Positions 4,882 to 7,774 of a stretch of 7,774 nucleotides of DNA are shown one piece after another. Location: contig JAGIAF010000167.1 of NCBI GenBank assembly GCA_017745015.1, positions 1 to 7,774 on the forward strand, read 5' to 3'. Positions within the stretch are counted from its first letter, which is position 1; every line of letters starts with the position of its first letter. A model generated the notes under the pieces. That model did not search any database. It was not told where the DNA came from and saw only the letters and a list, made by a program, of their open reading frames with translations. This DNA comes from Bdellovibrio sp. (lineage in GTDB: Bacteria > Bdellovibrionota > Bdellovibrionia > Bdellovibrionales > Bdellovibrionaceae). A program made the translations under genes and the position numbers.

Positions 4882-5400
4882 ATGAAATACGCGACGACAC
4901 CTTCTAAAGAATCAACCGCAAATCTTCGCTCGATGCCGAGCCAAAGCAAAAGCAAAGGCCTTGATACCGGCACAATCGCAGACATGAAGAAAACATTGGC
5001 TGATGAATATCTATTGCAGTTGAAAACTCAAAACTTCCACTGGAACGTGGAAGGCCCTTTGTTCTTTTCATTGCACAAACTTTTTGAAGAACAATACAAC
5101 AAGATCGCAGAATTCGTCGATGAGTCGGCGGAAATACTGCGCGCCTTGAAATCCCCTGCTCCCGGCAGCTTCACAGAATTTAAAAAAGCATCGAGCATTG
5201 AAGAATGCACGGAAGAGAAATTAAATGCGAATAAGATGATAGACATCTTAACGGCAGATCACACGACATTGGCTGAGTTGTATAAAGAAAGATTAGAAAC
5301 AGCGGAAGCTGAAGAAGAGACCAGTGCGGTGACCTTGTATGAAGACTTGATCACCTTCCACGAAAAAGCTGCGTGGATGATTCGCAGCCATTTGGCTTAA
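4882..5400 (+). CDS. dps: Dps-family ferroxidase and DNA-protecting mini-ferritin
   Basis: A 172-residue member of the Dps family, whose 12-subunit shells oxidise Fe(II) with hydrogen peroxide, store the iron and shield DNA. The inter-subunit ferroxidase residues are all present: H53 in NFHWNVEGP, H65 and E69 in SLHKLFEEQ, and D80 and E84 in FVDESAEIL, matching E. coli H51, H63, D67, D78 and E82. Four helices span about 31-170. The N-terminal 30 residues are lysine-, serine- and threonine-rich (K2, K9, K22, K24, K26) and could bind DNA, as in E. coli Dps. ATG 4882 has GGAGG five bases upstream; the open frame extends to 4783 but that part is the operator and promoter. Probably activated by the neighbouring OxyR in response to peroxide. 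It ends three bases from the convergent KH-protein gene, with no hairpin between. Confidence 0.93.
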   Translation: MKYATTPSKESTANLRSMPSQSKSKGLDTGTIADMKKTLADEYLLQLKTQNFHWNVEGPLFFSLHKLFEEQYNKIAEFVDESAEILRALKSPAPGSFTEFKKASSIEECTEEKLNANKMIDILTADHTTLAELYKERLETAEAEEETSAVTLYEDLITFHEKAAWMIRSHLA

Positions 5401-5403
5401 CAG

Positions 5404-5694
5404 TTAGACAACCAATTCGATGATGGCGCGGAATCCATGATTCCCCGCCATCGCACCCAGGATATTTCTCAATGAAGAAATATTCTTCCCTTGTGCGCCG
5501 ATCAACTTACCGCGGAATTCTTGAGGGAGCATCACTTTATAAATCGTAGTTTTCTCTCCGCAACTGTAAGTGACTTCCACATCACCTTGGCATGACGTCA
5601 TCTCTTTCACGACAATAGCCATCACCTGTGCAATGCGCTCACGAACTTCATTATTATTTGTTTCAACTAACACACGAGCCCCCAATATGTTCAT
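5404..5694 (-). CDS. Small KH-domain RNA-binding protein, KhpA-like
   Basis: A 96-residue protein with one KH domain. The strand KTTIYKVMLP leads into the nucleic-acid-binding helix-loop-helix KLIGAQGKNISSLRNIL (63-79), with the GxxG loop at G66-A-Q-G69, and a final strand FRAIIELVV. This is the layout of KhpA, a small RNA chaperone, although KhpA is usually nearer 75-80 residues and often sits by rpsP, which is not here. The N-terminal part is a helix (VRERIAQVMAIVVKEM). Two cysteines (C35, C45) are not family features. The start is uncertain: ATG 5694 lacks a Shine-Dalgarno; a GTG at 5673 has G-rich DNA upstream; a TTG at 5760 is less likely, as TATAGT (5727-5722) may be the -10 of this gene. 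It converges on dps with a 3-base gap. Role in RNA binding is inferred from the fold; targets are unknown. Confidence 0.7.
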   Translation of the reverse strand: MNILGARVLVETNNNEVRERIAQVMAIVVKEMTSCQGDVEVTYSCGEKTTIYKVMLPQEFRGKLIGAQGKNISSLRNILGAMAGNHGFRAIIELVV

Positions 5695-5721
5695 TGTGCC
5701 AAATACTGCGATCGCACTGCA

Positions 5722-5727
5722 ACTATA
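5722..5727 (-). promoter_or_regulatory. Possible -10 element for the KH-protein gene
   Basis: TATAGT read on the minus strand matches TATAAT at five of six bases and lies 28 bases before ATG 5694, which would give a leader of about 20 bases. No recognisable -35 sits at the right distance. If real, it excludes the TTG start at 5760. Confidence 0.25.
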
Positions 5728-5791
5728 CAAAAAGTTTCTAGCCCTGATTATGTTTTCCAATTAGAGAATTTTTCGGAGCATTTCGAGCAAT

Positions 5792-5815
5792 GTCTCAAAT
5801 TGCGAAGTCTCCTCG
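5792..5815. promoter_or_regulatory. Tandem GTCTC motifs upstream of the Spy/CpxP-like gene
   Basis: GTCTCAAATTGCGA (5792-5805) is followed at once by AGTCTCCTCG (5806-5815), putting GTCTC twice, 15 bases apart. Close copies of both occur upstream of the response regulator (6443-6456 and 6487-6496). OmpR-type regulators bind direct repeats at helical spacing, so these are candidate sites for the regulator encoded at 6542. The evidence is only sequence similarity over short stretches. Confidence 0.25.
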
Positions 5816-5895
5816 TGTGAGTATGCAAAAACATCGTATTAACCTTCCCTTTCCTCTGAGCTCTGGTGAAATCATTCCACCAATAAGGAGGTATT

Positions 5896-6390
5896 ATGAA
5901 AATAGGAGCTTTAGTAAAACTCGCTGCAGTCTGCACTCTGGCTGTTCCGGCAATGTCCACGGCAACAACTTTGTCTCCAGGTCCCATGGATTCGTACACA
6001 GCCTTTGAATACACTTCGCAAGTCATTCACCCTCGTGCAGATATGCCTAAGTCATGTGAGGATGTGGCTCTTGATGACACTCAGAAAATGCAAATCATGG
6101 ATGCACATTTCGAATACATGAAACAAAAAAATACCATGAGCGCAGAGATCAAAAATGCGATGATGGACTATACAAAAGTGCTCGGTAGTTCCACGTCGGT
6201 CCGTGACGATGCCGTGGCTGCTCAAAATACTCTGAAAGAAAAATTCGGAAATCTGGGAGCTGCCACCGGCGACTTCACACTTAAAGTTTTCTACGACATC
6301 TTGAAACCAGAACAACGTGCAAAAGCTTTGGAGTGCATCAAAGACATTCACAAAACCAAGAAGAGCCCAAAACAAGATCGTCATCACTAA
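5896..6390 (+). CDS. Spy/CpxP-like periplasmic protein
   Basis: A 164-residue exported helical protein, close to the length of Spy and CpxP. The signal peptide (LVKLAAVCTLAVPAMSTA) probably ends after A23. The mature chain has two segments resembling the LTxxQ repeats of this family: LDDTQKMQI (59-67) and LKPEQRAKAL (136-145). C54 and C147, one near each repeat, could form a disulfide linking the ends. The chain is methionine-rich (for example MKQKNTM, AMMDY) and ends in a basic, His-containing tail. Spy and CpxP bind unfolded periplasmic proteins or a sensor kinase; relatives take part in metal resistance. A near-perfect AAGGAGGT (5885-5892) precedes the ATG, suggesting strong translation. 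It lies just upstream of a response regulator and membrane sensor gene, as cpxP lies beside cpxRA, so it may be an accessory to, or target of, that system. The family call rests on length and the repeat motifs. Confidence 0.65.
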   Translation: MKIGALVKLAAVCTLAVPAMSTATTLSPGPMDSYTAFEYTSQVIHPRADMPKSCEDVALDDTQKMQIMDAHFEYMKQKNTMSAEIKNAMMDYTKVLGSSTSVRDDAVAAQNTLKEKFGNLGAATGDFTLKVFYDILKPEQRAKALECIKDIHKTKKSPKQDRHH

Positions 6391-6433
6391 GATAAGATCC
6401 GCCCGAATAATTAGACCCAAAACGTACATAACA

Positions 6434-6466
6434 GGGCCTAAAGTCTCAGATTGAGACTTTAGGCCT
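6434..6466. terminator. Long hairpin downstream of the Spy/CpxP-like gene, no T-run
   Basis: GGCCTAAAGTCTCA (6435-6448) pairs perfectly over 14 bases with TGAGACTTTAGGCC (6452-6465) around the loop GAT, with one more G-T wobble outside. It lies 44 bases after the stop at 6390 and about 75 bases before the response regulator. Stability is high, but neither strand has a T-run after it, so it may be an atypical terminator, an mRNA 3' stabiliser, or a DNA binding site. It separates the accessory gene from the two regulatory genes. Confidence 0.55.
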
Positions 6467-6486
6467 GCACTCCACAATCCCTCCAT

Positions 6487-6496
6487 AGTCTCGTCG
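6487..6496. promoter_or_regulatory. AGTCTCnTCG motif upstream of the response regulator
   Basis: AGTCTCGTCG here differs at one base from AGTCTCCTCG at 5806-5815 upstream of the Spy/CpxP-like gene. It lies 46 bases before ATG 6542, in the likely promoter region. It is a weak candidate for shared control of both transcription units. Confidence 0.2.
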
Positions 6497-6541
6497 GAAA
6501 ATGTAGCTTAAGGACGCCAACTTTGTTTGGTAGATTTAACT

Positions 6542-7219
6542 ATGGCACAAATTTTCTTACTCGAAGACGATCCCGTACTAGGCAAAGCCATTCAACTTCA
6601 GTTGGAATTGGAACTGTATCAAGTTATCTGGGCGCGAAATCTGCAATCAGGTCGTGAGCTTGTTCGTACGAATACAAATATTGACCTTTTCATGCTCGAC
6701 GTAAACCTTCCCGATGGAAATGGTTATGAGTTCTGTGAATGGTTGCGCAAAGAGAGCATCACCACTCCGATTATGTTTTTGACGGCCCGTACGGATGAAG
6801 AAAGTGTCGTCAAAGGTTTTGATCACGGTGCCAATGACTATATCCGCAAACCTTTTGGTCAACGCGAGATCTTAGCGCGTATTAAAAATCAATTGGCAGA
6901 CAAGAAGCCTTCCTTGGAACAGTTGCGTTTCTCGGGTGTGACTTTGATCATTAATCAGCAAGTTTTGAAAACTGAAGCTTCGCAAATCGGTTTGAACCGC
7001 CGTGAATTTGAAATCCTTCGCGTGTTTTTCGAAAACCCAGAGACCATTGTCTCTCGCGAAAAACTCATCAGTTCCCTTTCTTCCGGAGAGGAAATCTTTG
7101 ACCGCACCGTGGACTCGCACATCAGCCACATCCGTTCAAAGCTTCAGAAAAATGGAGTGTCTGGAATTAAGATCAACTCCGTCTACGGACAGGGATACCG
7201 CTTGGAGAAGCTTACATGA
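6542..7219 (+). CDS. OmpR/PhoB-family response regulator
   Basis: A 225-residue two-domain regulator of standard length. The receiver domain (about 1-118) has the acidic pair D9-D10 in LLEDDPV, phospho-acceptor D53 in LFMLDVNLPDG, the switch threonine T81 in FLTART and K103 in IRKPF, all required residues. The C-terminal winged helix (about 128-223) shows LNRREFEILRVF, then the recognition helix region FDRTVDSHISHIRSKL and the wing INSVYGQGYRLE. Phosphorylation by a partner kinase would favour dimer binding to direct-repeat DNA. ATG 6542 begins the receiver strand; an in-frame TTG at 6527 adds five residues, and neither has a clear Shine-Dalgarno. Its TGA overlaps the ATG of the next gene (ATGA), showing translational coupling to the likely sensor kinase. 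The upstream periplasmic protein suggests an envelope- or metal-stress signal; the target is not known. Confidence 0.93.
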   Translation: MAQIFLLEDDPVLGKAIQLQLELELYQVIWARNLQSGRELVRTNTNIDLFMLDVNLPDGNGYEFCEWLRKESITTPIMFLTARTDEESVVKGFDHGANDYIRKPFGQREILARIKNQLADKKPSLEQLRFSGVTLIINQQVLKTEASQIGLNRREFEILRVFFENPETIVSREKLISSLSSGEEIFDRTVDSHISHIRSKLQKNGVSGIKINSVYGQGYRLEKLT

Positions 7220-7774
7220 TCACGCGCACTCTCTTTAGACGGAATTACTTTGTCTTTGTTTCGATCATCATCGTTTTTATCTTTATGGCCTTTGGCTCCG
7301 CATTCTTGGTGGACTATCTCGATCGCCCCTCGACGACACAGGTTCGCGTGGTCAGACCGCCGAATTATGTTTTCAGAAATCTCTATGAGCAATTGGACAA
7401 CGATCCTTTGCTGGCGTTTAAAAAATTGCTGGCAGCCAATGGTTCAAATCCCGATAACTTTTTAAAGTTCGATCTTGTCGACAGTGCGGGTAAAAGTTTG
7501 ATTGATGGTAAAAAAGTTTTGCCAGAAGCTCTTAATGCTCAACAACTTGCGGAACTTGCAAAGGACCAACCCGTTCGTTTCGGTGAGCAGGATTTCGGCC
7601 CTCCCCGTTTTGACGTCGCAAAAACAAAATTCCCGGGCGTCTATTTCGTTCATCGCTTCATGCCTCCTCCAGGATTTATGAAGGGCATGATGCCACCTCC
7701 ACCCGGCATGGGTGGCCCCGGTGGTCCTCATGGAGAAATGGGCCCTCCTCCTCCAGGCGGCCCCGGTCCTGGAC
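7216..7774 (+). CDS. Probable sensor histidine kinase, N-terminal part, with Met/Pro/Gly-rich periplasmic segment
   Basis: The open frame begins at ATG 7216, overlapping the regulator's stop by four bases, and runs uninterrupted for 186 codons to the window edge. A short basic start (MITRTLFRRN) precedes one transmembrane helix at about 11-32 (YFVFVSIIIVFIFMAFGSAF), so residues from about 33 lie in the periplasm. The first periplasmic part (about 45-148) looks like a small sensor domain (LYEQLDNDPLLAFKKLLAAN, then FDLVDSAGKSLIDG). From residue 149 on, 34 of 38 residues are Met, Pro or Gly, with one His, in MPPPGFMKGMM and GPPPPGGPGPG. The second membrane helix and kinase domains lie beyond the window. 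Kinase identity is inferred from the coupling to an OmpR-type regulator and the membrane layout, not from catalytic motifs. The DNA of the repeat part is much more GC-rich than its surroundings. Confidence 0.75.
   Translation, partial: MITRTLFRRNYFVFVSIIIVFIFMAFGSAFLVDYLDRPSTTQVRVVRPPNYVFRNLYEQLDNDPLLAFKKLLAANGSNPDNFLKFDLVDSAGKSLIDGKKVLPEALNAQQLAELAKDQPVRFGEQDFGPPRFDVAKTKFPGVYFVHRFMPPPGFMKGMMPPPPGMGGPGGPHGEMGPPPPGGPGPG

Noticed and set aside
5695..5760. TTG start at 5760 for the KH protein
   Set aside because: No ribosome-binding site, the extra 22 residues are not KH-like, and a possible -10 element lies within it.
7462..7731. 89-codon minus-strand frame opposite the sensor gene
   Set aside because: Its His/Trp-rich sequence is what results from reading opposite the Pro/Gly/Met codons, and the plus-strand frame is coupled to the regulator by ATGA.
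1..7774. CRISPR array, transposon, prophage or toxin-antitoxin system
   Set aside because: No regularly spaced repeats, transposase, integrase or small paired toxin-like genes are visible on either strand.

Overview
The window looks like chromosomal DNA from a free-living or predatory Gram-negative bacterium. A lipobox-bearing OmpA-family lipoprotein, a Spy/CpxP-like periplasmic protein and Sec signal peptides point to two membranes. The gene set (DUF4398/OmpA lipoprotein, CsbD-like protein, stand-alone Pcm, OxyR beside Dps, a small KH protein) and the base composition would fit a Bdellovibrio-type member of the Bdellovibrionota. That placement is inference from style, not proof. There is no rRNA, tRNA, CRISPR array, transposase or phage gene, and codon style is even throughout, so this reads as ordinary host chromosome, not an island.

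Layout. (1) 1-202, minus strand: the first 67 codons of an unrecognised secreted protein. (2) 203-593: a 391-base gap with weak promoter candidates on both strands and several short inverted repeats. (3) 594-1292, plus: an FNR/FnrL-like Crp-family regulator that keeps four cysteines positioned for an Fe-S cluster. (4) 1444-3078, plus: a two-gene operon of a peptidoglycan-binding OmpA lipoprotein and a CsbD-like stress protein, closed by a strong hairpin at 3109-3139. (5) 3107-3769, minus: pcm (protein-L-isoaspartate methyltransferase), diverging from (6) oxyR at 3812-4765. (7) 4792-4828: an OxyR-type operator, then dps at 4882-5400. (8) 5404-5694, minus: a small KH-domain RNA-binding protein convergent with dps. 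(9) 5896-6390, plus: a Spy/CpxP-like periplasmic protein, then an OmpR-type response regulator (6542-7219) overlapping by ATGA the start of a membrane protein, almost certainly its sensor kinase, which runs off the window at 7774.

How it fits together. Most genes concern stress and the cell envelope. The FNR-like protein would sense oxygen or redox state. OxyR carries the peroxide-sensing cysteine pair at the same positions (199 and 208) as in E. coli OxyR, and the DNA just upstream of dps carries three of the four quarter-sites of the OxyR binding pattern in exact spacing. Together oxyR, operator and dps read as a self-contained peroxide-response module. Pcm repairs damaged proteins. The last three genes resemble a CpxP-CpxR-CpxA arrangement: a periplasmic accessory protein, a regulator and a sensor. 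The putative sensor has an unusual periplasmic segment made almost only of Met, Pro and Gly, which is the most novel-looking item here.
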